64,000 nucleotides of DNA, taken from an uncultured Bacteroidales bacterium (lineage in GTDB: Bacteria > Bacteroidota > Bacteroidia > Bacteroidales > Bacteroidaceae). The stretch lies in assembly GCA_902768125.1 (NCBI GenBank), contig CACXKA010000004.1, positions 62,001 through 126,000 on the forward strand. Reading direction: 5' to 3'. A program made the position numbers and the translations under genes. A model generated the notes under the pieces. That model had not been told where the DNA came from, did not search any database, and saw only the letters and a list, made by a program, of their open reading frames with translations. Of this stretch, positions 9,303 to 18,353 are shown piece after piece. How positions within the stretch are numbered: the first letter of the stretch is position 1; each line of letters begins with the position of its first letter.

Positions 9303-10577
9303 TTAATTAAGTAAATATCGTTTCGTTCTACTGATCCATAACACGATCCAAGCCACTGGAGCTATCGCCACACACAGTTTGAAGAAGGTTTGATACCCCA
9401 ACTCCATGCAAAGCCAACCCGACAAGGTCATCGGCACCACCATCAGACTTGCCACCATCGGCAAGTAGAGGAAGTTCGTGACGTTGCGATAACGCTGTTC
9501 TGAGATATAGGGCACATACACGCGGCACACATTCAAGCCAAAGCCGAAGAAAAGCTGAGCCACAAACGTCATACAACACAACATGAGCATATTGCCGATT
9601 TGTGGATACAGAGCCATCAGCAGATAGGGAACAGGCGACAGGGTCAACACCACTGCCGTCACACCAAACATACTCCTGTTTCCGTATTCCCTCATCATGG
9701 AACGTCCCAAAGCAATACCAAGGGAGAATGCCAACACACCAATGGTTCCCTGTGCAAAACCCACATCTTGGAAAGAGCAATCCAATCCACCTCGTTCCGA
9801 CGATGCCAAGAGGAAGAACACCCTCGTGTTGAACATCAGCGCCTGAGGCAGCAACAGGAAGAAAAGACTGAGCAGGACGGCAAAGATATGGGGTTTCTGT
9901 CGGATACGCGACACAATGTGCCATTCGTTCTTCACCGTATCCGCCACACTCTCATACCGATAAGGCTGACGTCCCTGAACGCGAGGCAAGACGATGAAGT
10001 TCAGAATACAGAAAATCATGAAACCACCTGCCACCAAAGAACTTTCCATTGCCCACGCCTTCTGATAACTGCGGAAGAACACCTCGAAGAAGCCTGCCAC
10101 GATGATGAGCACTCCGTAGGTGACCACCAGCGTCATCTGCGAAGAAACCATCTTCGTCGTACCATATAATCGTTGTTCACGGGGTTCCAACATCTTACTG
10201 TAGAACAATCTCGACAGCAGTTCGTGCCAAGCACATAGACAAGAAAGTGCAAACAGGAGGATAAACAACAGCCAATCCTGCACCTTGGCTTCCGAAACAT
10301 ACACGGCAATGCCCATCAGACACACCAGCATCAACAGTTCTGCCCGATGCAGGTTGCGCTCCAACAAACCCGCATTCCTCACCTTGCTATAAAAATATGA
10401 CTTCATCACCCACGGCAGGAAAAGTCCGCCACTATAGAGTGCCGCCATTTCCTCGTCTGCACCAAACTGCAAGAACATCAGCAATGCCACAAACATCACC
10501 ACAGCCGCAGGAATTTCTTCGGCAACACACAGACTTGGAATCCAAATCCAGGGACTATATGTTTTCTTCTTTACCAC
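9303..10577 (-). CDS. Divergent MFS permease, paralogue of the downstream AmpG-like gene
   Basis: 424 residues, about 12 membrane segments. The start (SPWIWIPSLCVAEEIPAAVVMFVALLMFLQFGADEEMAALYSGGLFLPWVMKS) aligns with the next gene's start across the first two helices, so the pair is a tandem duplication that has diverged strongly. It overlaps the end of the SpoIID-like gene by 7 bp and is 5 bp from the next MFS gene, indicating translational coupling. It may transport a second cell-wall fragment or form a pair with its neighbour; neither is established. Confidence 0.75.
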   Translation of the reverse strand: MVKKKTYSPWIWIPSLCVAEEIPAAVVMFVALLMFLQFGADEEMAALYSGGLFLPWVMKSYFYSKVRNAGLLERNLHRAELLMLVCLMGIAVYVSEAKVQDWLLFILLFALSCLCAWHELLSRLFYSKMLEPREQRLYGTTKMVSSQMTLVVTYGVLIIVAGFFEVFFRSYQKAWAMESSLVAGGFMIFCILNFIVLPRVQGRQPYRYESVADTVKNEWHIVSRIRQKPHIFAVLLSLFFLLLPQALMFNTRVFFLLASSERGGLDCSFQDVGFAQGTIGVLAFSLGIALGRSMMREYGNRSMFGVTAVVLTLSPVPYLLMALYPQIGNMLMLCCMTFVAQLFFGFGLNVCRVYVPYISEQRYRNVTNFLYLPMVASLMVVPMTLSGWLCMELGYQTFFKLCVAIAPVAWIVLWISRTKRYLLN

Positions 10578-11767
10578 TCTTTTGTCAGTTCTGCATGAGG
10601 ATAATAAAACGACAGTATCTCATCATAGGGAATCCCTTGGTCGCCCATCACAGCGGCACCAATCTGGCAAAGTCCAACACCGTGTCCCCACCCTTTTCCG
10701 TGCAAGGTGAAGCCATCAGCAGTCTTCTCCACCTCGAATGCCGAGGAATACAAATGCGACTCGCTGAGCCACTTGCGGATTTCCAATTCCTTGCCTACCA
10801 TCATCGTGCATTTCTCTCCGATGATCTTCAGCATAATGATTCTGTCGGAAGCCCCTCGTTCCATCGGTATGAGGTCGAGGATGCGTCCAAAATCAATGCC
10901 CGATTTCCTGACAACCAGTGCACTCAATTCTTCTGTGGTGTAATGCACCTCCCATCGATAGAAGTCTGTCGTTTCCTGGTCGTAGTTGTTCAACACCTGC
11001 GAGAGAATACGCTTGTCGGTTGTGTTGCAATAAGGGTCAGGTTTTGCCACCAAATAAGGATGATGGATATTCTCCCAACACGATTCAAACACCTCCGTCA
11101 TACCGCCACAGCACTTTGAGAAACGAGCATCACACACCTTTCCCTCATACGTGAGCACCAACCCACGAGTCGCCTCAATCGCCTCCATCACTTGCGGATT
11201 GGACTGACGCGTCACACCTTGATAGCGTTGGCAATGATCGTCTGCACATACATCAAAACCTATATGTGCCTCATTGTCGTACCAGCGAATAAGGGTTTGA
11301 GGGTTTGAGGTTTGAGATTTGAGGTTTGAGATTTGAGGTTTTGAGATAGAGGATTGGAGGATACGGAGGAGCCAGCTTCGTGAGATAACGGCATGGGCTT
11401 TCAAGAGTTCGAGAGAAGCGTTTGCACTCATCTCGCTGCTGATGACGCTGGTAAGGTAGGTCTCCACAGGCACCACATTGATGGCTCTCACTTGTTCCTC
11501 CTCCATCTTCAACAGCAAAGCACCACAGAACGTTTGTTCCTCCTTGCGTTCCCAATGGAAACCAATTCCGATGACCACCTCCTTCAACGTGAAGGTGGCA
11601 CGCGAATCAGCAGGCACAAAAAGTCGTTCCTCAGTGGCAGGCGTGAAGCAATGCTCACCCTCATAGGACTGTCCATCTAACAGGTACGTTGAATGGAACA
11701 CCACCCGCACTTTAGGTGCTTTCAGAATGCCGACTCTGACGTCACGTTCTTTCCCCATACACTTCAA
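10571..11767 (-). CDS. SpoIID/LytB-domain protein (amidase enhancer / glycan-cleaving family)
   Basis: 398 residues. Family hallmarks include VVPVETYLTSVISSEM, LKAHAVISRSWLL, and the C-terminal GKGWGHGVGLCQIGA with SFYYPHAEL. SpoIID-like proteins act on peptidoglycan stripped of peptides, or stimulate amidases. No signal peptide is seen, so in this operon it may act on imported fragments in the cytoplasm, or the export signal is unrecognised. An insertion at about residues 137-159, rich in Ser, Gln, Asn and Pro, is encoded by a short tandem DNA repeat (11292-11360). Alternative start: Met4 at 11758. Confidence 0.85.
   Translation of the reverse strand: MKCMGKERDVRVGILKAPKVRVVFHSTYLLDGQSYEGEHCFTPATEERLFVPADSRATFTLKEVVIGIGFHWERKEEQTFCGALLLKMEEEQVRAINVVPVETYLTSVISSEMSANASLELLKAHAVISRSWLLRILQSSISKPQISNLKSQTSNPQTLIRWYDNEAHIGFDVCADDHCQRYQGVTRQSNPQVMEAIEATRGLVLTYEGKVCDARFSKCCGGMTEVFESCWENIHHPYLVAKPDPYCNTTDKRILSQVLNNYDQETTDFYRWEVHYTTEELSALVVRKSGIDFGRILDLIPMERGASDRIIMLKIIGEKCTMMVGKELEIRKWLSESHLYSSAFEVEKTADGFTLHGKGWGHGVGLCQIGAAVMGDQGIPYDEILSFYYPHAELTKEW
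11292..11360. repeat. Short tandem repeat (GAGGTTTGAG words) inside the SpoIID-like gene
   Basis: About 69 bp of the words GGTTTGAG and GATTTGAG in tandem. It stays in frame and adds about 23 residues (KPQISNLKSQTSNPQ) between conserved blocks. The same words occur at 19723-19754, 20611-20643 and, inverted, at 55088-55124. Confidence 0.85.
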
Positions 11768-11776
11768 TCCCGACGA

Positions 11777-14290
11777 TTATAGATGTTCGTTCTTCTTGAA
11801 ATTCATCACCACCTTGAGTTCAGCATCAGCAGTCATGCCACACTCCTGAATGAGGCTCTTTGCCAGTTCGGCATTCATCTTGTCAAAGTCCTCCTTGCGA
11901 GGAGTGATGATCATACCTCCCATATCCAAAGAACCAGGGCTCACCAACACCTGCTCGTCACCCTCCTTGAAATAGCAGTCAGGACGATGCTTGGCACGAG
12001 GGATGATGACGCTGACAATACGTTCGCCACCGTCAGAAGAGCCTGTTTGCGACCACGACAGGATATTCATCATCGGTTCGTATTCGCCTTCAGGAATAGG
12101 CAGCGACTTGTATAATTTCTCAAACAAAATCTTGTTGTCACGCACCGTCTTGGTGATGATGGCGAAGGCAGGACAGATATAGTTGCGCAGGCTGAACACA
12201 CCCGTTCCGTCATCCACCAAGCGCCGCTTCACAGCCTCCAGACACTCTTCCTCGCTGATTGGCCATACTCGTGAGAGGTTCGGCTGATACAACTCCAGCC
12301 AGTCACGTTCCAAGGGCACCACACCACGACTTCCTGCCTGGAAATGCATGTGGTCGGGTGCGCTGGCACCACACTTGGGACCATTGTAGAAGACAAACAT
12401 CTCCCTCAGTTGTGAGGTGATTTCCATCATATCCTCATAGTATTCAAGGATTTGCTGCTTTAAGTGATGGCGCAACGGAATCGTGAAATGCTTGGGCAGA
12501 ATCGGGTTGGGATTGAGCAACAAGTAGTATTTCTTCAGCAACGGGCTGCTGATTTGTTCCACAGGACGATTCACTTCGCAGAGGAAACAAGGGCGTTCCT
12601 TGATGGTCGCAGCATCCACTTTTGCCCCTGTCGAGACGATGCGGGCTGGATTGTATTGTGCCATCAGGCGGCAACCATCCATTTCCAATTCAGAGACAGA
12701 CACCTTCTTCAGTTGCTCATACTTCTCACGAGCATCTTTCCAAAGAGGCAGCTGGGTCTCAAACAACTGATTGGCATAGCCGTCCGTCACCCCACTCTTC
12801 CAGTACTCATTCATCCGCTGACGATTGATAATTTCCATCGTGCGGAGGCTATCCTTATACACGTTGTTGTTGTTCACCTGATCAGGCGTCAGCGAAGCAT
12901 CACTATTTCCTTCCCAACGACGACACAGATACAGTTCATCATAGATTCTGCCAATCGTATATTTGCGACTGAAAGCCAAGCCTACCGCATAGTCTTCGCC
13001 GTAGGAAGTGTTGGGCATTCCTACCTTACGAAGCAATGGAGTGAAGAATGCACGTGGTGCACCCAATCCATTGATACGCAAAGCGTTATTAAATCCATTA
13101 TCAGGAGTCCACTCACGATGGTCAATCAATCCAGGAGGTAGTGTTTCCAGTTGGAAATTGCACATCCGGTAAGAGCCAATCACCATCGCACAATGCTCTT
13201 CGTAGAACTTATCCACGATGCGCTGAAGGGTATCGGTGCCGCTATACAAGTCATCGCTATCCAACTGAATGGCAAAGCGTCCGCAACGGGAATCGTTGAA
13301 GGCAAGACTCCAACAACCGCCAATTCCCAAGTCCTTACGAGTCGGAATGATATGCACCACACGGGTGTCTTCTTCAGCCACCTTCCGAATGACCTCCGTC
13401 GTGCCATCTGTGGAGAGATTATCCACCACCATCACGTTGAATGGGAACGTGGTGCGTTGTGAAAGGGCGCTTCTGATGGCATCCTCAATCGTTTTCACGC
13501 GATTTCTCACAGGGATGATGACTGATGCCTCACGGTCAAAGTCGCATCGTTCCACCAACACATCCACAATGCTCTCAGGTTCGATGTAAGCACCTATCTG
13601 CTTCAGGTGTTCCGTGCACACCACTTCCCGCTCCTTCTGCACCTCACGGTTACGAGGGTTCACATAGTCAAACTGCTTCTCACCACTGGTGCGCAAATCC
13701 AGTTCCTCCTCCGTGTAGAGGAATTCACGGATATGGAAGAGCGAGGGCTGTTGCTGGTTGCGTGAGCAGAAAAGATTCAGGTCGTACCATCCAGAATATT
13801 GATAATTCACCTGGGGGAAGGCGTTGATATATTCTCGCAAAGCAGAAGCCCTGAAAAGAGCCACAGAGCCGAAATCAAAGTCGTCACGCACGCTGCCGTA
13901 ATAGAAGTCCATCGTAGGACATTTCACCGTCTCTCCGTTCTTCACCACCCAGCGGTCAGCATACGCCACAGCTGAATCCACACCACTTGCCACCGACCAC
14001 ATCCGACGGATGGCTCCATAACCAAACGTGATGGAAGTCATTGCCGTACATACCAAGGCATACGGAGCTTGCAAGGCAGACACAATCTTATTGATGGTCA
14101 AGGAACTGCGATAGTCATCGATCCGAATCACCTCACAGCCACCATACGGGCAAGCCTCTTCCCCTCTCATCAGCACATAAATCGTTCTCACCAGCGGTTC
14201 ATCCTTCAGTTGCTTCAACGTCACCGCCGTCGTATCCGCATCAGCATAGAGCACAAACGCATCTATCACCGTATTCTTATTGCTATTCAT
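11777..14290 (-). CDS. Bifunctional GT2 glycosyltransferase / DUF4922 (HIT-like) protein
   Basis: 837 residues in three parts. Residues 1-240 look like a degenerate sugar-nucleotide fold. Residues ~254-500 are a family-2 glycosyltransferase (ASVIIPVRNRVKTIEDAI, acidic motif QLDSDDLY). Residues ~555-830 are DUF4922, with CFLC and, near residue 645, GASAPDHMHFQ. The last resembles the His-x-His-x-Gln site of GalT and Ap4A phosphorylases, so nucleotidyl-transfer or phosphorolysis of a nucleotide sugar is plausible. It is the first gene of the minus operon with the SpoIID-like protein and two AmpG-like permeases. Together they suggest import and reuse of cell-wall sugars. The combined reaction is inferred. 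Confidence 0.75.
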   Translation of the reverse strand: MNSNKNTVIDAFVLYADADTTAVTLKQLKDEPLVRTIYVLMRGEEACPYGGCEVIRIDDYRSSLTINKIVSALQAPYALVCTAMTSITFGYGAIRRMWSVASGVDSAVAYADRWVVKNGETVKCPTMDFYYGSVRDDFDFGSVALFRASALREYINAFPQVNYQYSGWYDLNLFCSRNQQQPSLFHIREFLYTEEELDLRTSGEKQFDYVNPRNREVQKEREVVCTEHLKQIGAYIEPESIVDVLVERCDFDREASVIIPVRNRVKTIEDAIRSALSQRTTFPFNVMVVDNLSTDGTTEVIRKVAEEDTRVVHIIPTRKDLGIGGCWSLAFNDSRCGRFAIQLDSDDLYSGTDTLQRIVDKFYEEHCAMVIGSYRMCNFQLETLPPGLIDHREWTPDNGFNNALRINGLGAPRAFFTPLLRKVGMPNTSYGEDYAVGLAFSRKYTIGRIYDELYLCRRWEGNSDASLTPDQVNNNNVYKDSLRTMEIINRQRMNEYWKSGVTDGYANQLFETQLPLWKDAREKYEQLKKVSVSELEMDGCRLMAQYNPARIVSTGAKVDAATIKERPCFLCEVNRPVEQISSPLLKKYYLLLNPNPILPKHFTIPLRHHLKQQILEYYEDMMEITSQLREMFVFYNGPKCGASAPDHMHFQAGSRGVVPLERDWLELYQPNLSRVWPISEEECLEAVKRRLVDDGTGVFSLRNYICPAFAIITKTVRDNKILFEKLYKSLPIPEGEYEPMMNILSWSQTGSSDGGERIVSVIIPRAKHRPDCYFKEGDEQVLVSPGSLDMGGMIITPRKEDFDKMNAELAKSLIQECGMTADAELKVVMNFKKNEHL

Positions 14291-14337
14291 ATATTAGTTT
14301 GTTGGGTTGTTAGTTACTGAGTTGTTTTAGTTGTTTG

Positions 14338-14345
14338 CAAAGGTA
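14338..14345 (-). promoter_or_regulatory. -7 box of the GT2-DUF4922/SpoIID/MFS operon
   Basis: TACCTTTG reads on the minus strand about 50 bases upstream of the first ATG. A clear TTTG at -33 is not present, so the promoter is weaker or activator-dependent. Confidence 0.6.
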
Positions 14346-14415
14346 GTGAAAAAAAAGAGAATAAAAAAATGGAAGTATGAAAAAAAGCACATCCGAATAA
14401 AAGGAAATATAGATT

Positions 14416-14490
14416 TTTCACTTTTCACTCTTCACTTTTCACTTCTTTTTCGTACCATTGACTACGTCGAAGGTACTTTCGCTCGGAAAA
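14416..14490. repeat. TTTTCACT tandem words followed by a dispersed ~40-bp motif
   Basis: 14416-14450 consists of TTTTCACT and CTTCACT words, also seen at 61265-61300. Bases 14452-14486 (core ACTACGTCGAAGGTACTTTC) match 49870-49905 (core GCTACGCCGAAAGTACTCAC), in both cases just ahead of a promoter. Confidence 0.65.
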
Positions 14491-14501
14491 AATCAAATAA
14501 A

Positions 14502-14533
14502 TTTGTTTTTTCACTCACTTAGTCGTACCTTTG
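14502..14533 (+). promoter_or_regulatory. Promoter of the que operon
   Basis: TTTG (14502-14505), 20 bp, TACCTTTG (14526-14533). The start is expected near 14539, leaving a leader of about 48 bases that is almost entirely the preQ1 aptamer. Confidence 0.85.
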
Positions 14534-14548
14534 CACCCGATTTCAATA

Positions 14549-14586
14549 ATCCGAGTGCTTGATCAACCTCGTAAAAAACAAGAATT
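14549..14586 (+). promoter_or_regulatory. preQ1 class-I riboswitch
   Basis: P1 pairs CGAG (14552-14555) with CTCG (14568-14571). Its loop contains CTTG (14558-14561), which pairs with CAAG (14579-14582) across an A-run (TAAAAAA) to form the H-type pseudoknot of preQ1-I. The pairing letters differ from the textbook CUAG/CUAA pair but co-vary. The pseudoknot covers the bases immediately before the ATG at 14587, so control is likely translational: bound preQ1 hides the ribosome site. The position ahead of a queuosine-precursor transporter supports the call. Confidence 0.82.
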
Positions 14587-15273
14587 ATGAATAAAAATAG
14601 TACTGTCAGCGTGTCTTTCATGCTCATGGGGATACTTTTCTGTGTCTGCCTCGTTGCATCGAACATGCTTGGGACCAAAATCCTGCAGATTGGTCCGTTT
14701 TCTTTAACTGCAGGCATCATCGTCTTTCCCGTTTCTTACATCCTGAACGACTGCATCGCCGAGGTGTGGGGCTTTCGGAAAGCTCGTCTCATCATCTGGA
14801 TGGGATTTCTCATGAATTTCTTCGTCGTGGCATTGGGCGGCATTGCTGCCGTCATTCCAGCCCCACCCTTTTGGGAAGGTGATGAAGCCTTCAGGTTCGT
14901 CTTTGGTTTGGCACCCAGAATTGCCACAGCCAGTTTGTCTGCCTTCCTGGTAGGTTCCTTCCTCAACGCATGGGTGATGAGCCGCATGAAGCTGCATCAT
15001 CACGAACGTCGTTTCTCCCTGCGTGCCATCACGTCAACACTGGTGGGCGAAAGTGCCGACAGCCTCATCTTCTTTCCGCTGGCATTCGGAGGTCTGATGC
15101 CCCTATCCGAACTGGGCAAGATGATGCTGTTGCAAGTGGCAGCCAAGACCCTCTACGAAATCATCGTACTGCCTCTCACCGCACAGGTGGTCAAGTATGT
15201 CAAGCGCAACGAGGGCGTCAGTGTGTACGACGAGAACATTTCCTACAACATCTTCAAGATTAAAGAATTATGA
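14587..15273 (+). CDS. Queuosine precursor transporter (YhhQ/QueT family)
   Basis: A 228-residue integral membrane protein of the ECF-like VUT/YhhQ family with about six hydrophobic segments. Hallmarks are [39 protein letters not shown] near the start and [16 protein letters not shown] later. The family takes up preQ0/preQ1 or queuine. Its stop overlaps the start of queC by 4 bp, and a preQ1 riboswitch covers its ribosome site. The operon therefore combines precursor uptake with the late steps of preQ1 synthesis. Confidence 0.92.
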   Translation: MNKNSTVSVSFMLMGILFCVCLVASNMLGTKILQIGPFSLTAGIIVFPVSYILNDCIAEVWGFRKARLIIWMGFLMNFFVVALGGIAAVIPAPPFWEGDEAFRFVFGLAPRIATASLSAFLVGSFLNAWVMSRMKLHHHERRFSLRAITSTLVGESADSLIFFPLAFGGLMPLSELGKMMLLQVAAKTLYEIIVLPLTAQVVKYVKRNEGVSVYDENISYNIFKIKEL

Positions 15274-15938
15274 TACTCGATAGAAACAAGGCGCTGATTG
15301 TCTTCTCTGGAGGGCAAGACAGCACCACTTGCTTGTTTTGGGCAAAGAAGCACTTCAAGAAAGTCTATGCGCTCTGCTTCCGCTATGGTCAGAAACACGT
15401 CGTGGAAGTGGATATGGCACGAAACATCGCAGAGAAAGCAGGCGTGCCGTTTGAGGTGAAGGATGTCTCATTCATCAGCGAACTGAGTAGCGGTTGTTCA
15501 TTGACCGACAGCAACATCAAGATGGACGAAGAGAGAATCGGTGTCGCACCTCCCAACACTTTTGTGCCTGGACGCAACCTCTTTTTCCTTTCCATCGCTG
15601 CCGTCTATGCTCGCGAGCACGGCATCATGAACATCGTGACGGGCGTTTCCCAAACCGACTTCTCTGGCTATCCCGATTGTCGTGATTCCTTCATCCGTTC
15701 GCTCAACGTGTCGCTCAATCTGGCGATGGAAGAGCAATTCGTCATCCACACCCCATTGATGTGGATAGATAAGGCAGAGACTTGGAAACTGGCAGACGAA
15801 CTAGGCGTCTTTGACATCGTTCGCAACGAGACACTGACCTGCTACAACGGCATCAAAGGCGACGGATGTGGCGAATGCCCAGCTTGCAAACTGCGTCGTC
15901 GTGGACTTGAAACCTATTTAAAAATAAGAAAATCATGA
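15270..15938 (+). CDS. queC: 7-cyano-7-deazaguanine synthase QueC
   Basis: The 222-residue ATP-dependent enzyme converts 7-carboxy-7-deazaguanine to preQ0. It has the PP-loop [14 protein letters not shown] near the N terminus and the zinc site [14 protein letters not shown] at the C terminus. Full family length. It starts within the stop of the transporter gene and overlaps queF by 4 bp, so the three genes are translationally coupled. queD and queE are not in the window. Confidence 0.96.
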   Translation: MILDRNKALIVFSGGQDSTTCLFWAKKHFKKVYALCFRYGQKHVVEVDMARNIAEKAGVPFEVKDVSFISELSSGCSLTDSNIKMDEERIGVAPPNTFVPGRNLFFLSIAAVYAREHGIMNIVTGVSQTDFSGYPDCRDSFIRSLNVSLNLAMEEQFVIHTPLMWIDKAETWKLADELGVFDIVRNETLTCYNGIKGDGCGECPACKLRRRGLETYLKIRKS

Positions 15939-16399
15939 ATCAAGAACGCAAAAACGAGGGTTTGCAATCCCTCGGCAAGAAGACCGAATATCGTCAGGAC
16001 TACGCTCCTGAAGTGCTGGAAGCCTTCCAAAACAAACACCCAGAGAACGACTATTGGGTGCAGTTCAACTGTCCCGAGTTCACCTCCCTGTGCCCCATCA
16101 CAGGTCAGCCCGACTTTGCTGAAATCCGCATTTCCTACCTGCCTGACCAGAAGATGGTGGAGAGCAAGTCACTCAAACTCTACCTGTTCTCCTTCCGCAA
16201 TCATGGCGATTTCCATGAGGACTGCGTGAACATCATCATGAAAGACCTCATCCGCCTCATGGACCCTAAGTACATTGAGGTCACAGGCATCTTCACACCT
16301 CGTGGTGGCATCAGCATTTACCCCTATGCCAACTATGGTCGCCCAGGTACAAAATACGAAGAAATGGCAGATTTTCGATTGAAACATCATCTTCTGTAA
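15935..16399 (+). CDS. queF: NADPH-dependent preQ0 reductase QueF
   Basis: The 154-residue short (unimodular) QueF reduces preQ0 nitrile to preQ1. The catalytic Cys lies in [13 protein letters not shown], which forms the thioimide with substrate. The NADPH-binding segment [22 protein letters not shown] is the family signature. It ends the que operon. The product, preQ1, is the ligand of the riboswitch upstream, closing a feedback loop. Confidence 0.96.
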   Translation: MNQERKNEGLQSLGKKTEYRQDYAPEVLEAFQNKHPENDYWVQFNCPEFTSLCPITGQPDFAEIRISYLPDQKMVESKSLKLYLFSFRNHGDFHEDCVNIIMKDLIRLMDPKYIEVTGIFTPRGGISIYPYANYGRPGTKYEEMADFRLKHHLL

Positions 16400-16507
16400 G
16401 GGTTCATATTGAAAAAAATGCGGTTAGCGATGGGCGATGGACCTCTTTCATTTTTCTATTTCCTTTTTCTTTATAAAAAACTGAGAAATAGGATGTTAAG
16501 TGGCGTG

Positions 16508-16569
16508 ATGTAAAATTTTTGTAAATTGCTTTCCACCCCCTCCCTGAAAATGTAAAATTTTTGTAAATT
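16508..16569. repeat. Two 20-bp direct repeats, 42 bp apart, upstream of the DUF4419 gene
   Basis: ATGTAAAATTTTTGTAAATT occurs at 16508-16527 and again at 16550-16569. The 42-bp spacing equals four helical turns. Each holds the near-palindrome AAAATTTT. They end just before the -33 box at 16576, a position suited to an activator or repressor dimer pair. The rest of 16400-16645 shows no gene. Confidence 0.75.
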
Positions 16570-16575
16570 CATTTT

Positions 16576-16608
16576 TTTGGAACTTTTACGATGAAACACC
16601 TACCTTTG
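16576..16608 (+). promoter_or_regulatory. Promoter of the DUF4419 gene
   Basis: TTTG (16576-16579), 21 bp, TACCTTTG (16601-16608). The leader would be about 32 bases. Confidence 0.8.
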
Positions 16609-16645
16609 CACCAAACAAAAATGTTTCATTAAAAAAATACGAACG

Positions 16646-18298
16646 ATGAAGACTAACCGTATCACCATCCTGGCAATCCTTTGCCTTTGCTTCTTCACCA
16701 TCTCCTATGGTCAGAAGTCAACCTCATCTCCCAAAACCAGCAAGGTGCTCAAACACACCAAAAAGAGCATCACGTTTGTCGTGGATGAAGACCTGCCTGC
16801 ACCCAAGCAGGAATTCACGATGATGTCATCCAAAGACCTTTCCAGTCGTATCATTAGCAAGAAGAATATTCCAAGCGCCGATCACAAAGTGGTGAAGACC
16901 AGTTTCGAAGGAGAAAAACTGTGCTATCTGGGTGAGGACAACTTCTTTAAATGTGTCGTGCAGGCGTTTGCCGACCACCGTTCCCTGGTGCTGTCGCCCG
17001 ACATGGTGTGGCTCCTTATCGGTCAGGGCTTCTCACGCTATGTGAATGCCCATTCAGAGGAGTTGCGCGACAAGCTGGTGTCTCATCAGGGAAAGATGGT
17101 CTTGAGGGTGGAGAAGAACAACGACGTTCTCAACCCCGCCAAGGGAGATTGGGCGCAGTTGCTGAACGATTTCTCCGCCTGCGTGGCTGAACACACGAAG
17201 GGGGAGGTGGCGGATATGATGACCGCCGACTTCTCCACCACAGGCGTGGATGAACGCATCGCCTCGCAGATCACACTGATGGAGACAGTCAAGACCTATT
17301 TCGACTTCTGGAACGTCGTCATAGCCTGCGGCATTCCCACCATCACGCTCGAAGGCACACCCGAAGACTGGCAGAAGGTGCGTGAGAAGGCACGTGGATT
17401 GGCACAGTATGGTCTCGGAAAATGGGCGAACGACCTGGATCCCATCCTTGCCGAATTTGTCAAGGCATCGGAGGGGAAACCCAATCAGGCGTTTTGGGAG
17501 AACATGGTGATGAAATACCGTGTGGAAAAGTTCAAGTCCAAGAAAGTGTGTGGGTTGTATAGCCTCAACGAAACGACCCAGTTGGATGGCTGGTTCCTGA
17601 CATTCTTCCCCAACGAACATGGAGTAACATCAAGTTATGTGCTTTACACGGAAGACATGCCTTCGGAGATGGCGCGCGGAAACTTCACACAAGAATACAT
17701 TGACCCTCTGACTGGCGCGACGCTGGCGACCTTCCCCGTGCAGCTATGGGCAGGATTTGTGGGCGTGCAGGTCGATGCCAAGACGGGCGCACTCACCCCC
17801 AAGATTGGCTGGTTTGCCCGCATTGGCGACGATGAACAAGAAAAACTCTCACTCTTGTATCAGATAGATCATCACGGAGGACTCTCCTACTCTTATCGTC
17901 ATGAAACAGACACCCTGCCAGGCATCCTTGCCAAGATGGAGAGCATCAGCAAATTGACGCTCTATTTCAACAGATTCCCCGTCAACATCCCTGCATGGGT
18001 GGACAACATGAACATCGGCAAGCTCGACATCCACGGCAAACTTTCCGAGGCACAAGAAGCCCAACTGCGCCAGCGATTCCCCGACGCCTCCATCACCAAC
18101 ACGGACAAGAAAACGAAACAGGAGGATGCCACCAAGGAGGAGAATGACACAAAAACTATTGAAGTGAAGGCAGACAAAGCCCCTGATCTACCTGTACCCA
18201 TCAGTGATACCCCCCGCCCCTTGAAAACAATAGACATCAGCGACTTTGAAGCCATCGGCATTTACGACACAAACGACATCCGACGAGTGCTGGAGTGA
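16646..18298 (+). CDS. Secreted DUF4419-domain protein
   Basis: 550 residues. The N-terminal signal peptide (MKTNRITILAILCLCFFTISYGQ) lacks a lipobox. Residues ~80-480 match DUF4419: ALVLSPDMVWLLIGQGF-like block at DHRSLVLSPDMVWLLIGQGFS, then DGWFLTFFP and VQLWAGFVGV. The C-terminal ~70 residues are Lys/Glu/Asp-rich and probably disordered. DUF4419 has no established biochemical function. It stands alone, with direct repeats and promoter ahead and a terminator behind. Confidence 0.82.
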   Translation: MKTNRITILAILCLCFFTISYGQKSTSSPKTSKVLKHTKKSITFVVDEDLPAPKQEFTMMSSKDLSSRIISKKNIPSADHKVVKTSFEGEKLCYLGEDNFFKCVVQAFADHRSLVLSPDMVWLLIGQGFSRYVNAHSEELRDKLVSHQGKMVLRVEKNNDVLNPAKGDWAQLLNDFSACVAEHTKGEVADMMTADFSTTGVDERIASQITLMETVKTYFDFWNVVIACGIPTITLEGTPEDWQKVREKARGLAQYGLGKWANDLDPILAEFVKASEGKPNQAFWENMVMKYRVEKFKSKKVCGLYSLNETTQLDGWFLTFFPNEHGVTSSYVLYTEDMPSEMARGNFTQEYIDPLTGATLATFPVQLWAGFVGVQVDAKTGALTPKIGWFARIGDDEQEKLSLLYQIDHHGGLSYSYRHETDTLPGILAKMESISKLTLYFNRFPVNIPAWVDNMNIGKLDIHGKLSEAQEAQLRQRFPDASITNTDKKTKQEDATKEENDTKTIEVKADKAPDLPVPISDTPRPLKTIDISDFEAIGIYDTNDIRRVLE

Positions 18299-18310
18299 AA
18301 AGAAACAAGG

Positions 18311-18344
18311 AAGGACGTGAACTTGAATCCACGTCCTTCTTTTT
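18311..18344 (+). terminator. Rho-independent terminator of the DUF4419 gene
   Basis: AAGGACGTG (18311-18319) pairs with CACGTCCTT (18330-18338), followed by TCTTTTTT. Confidence 0.9.
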
Positions 18345-18353
18345 TCGAACATA

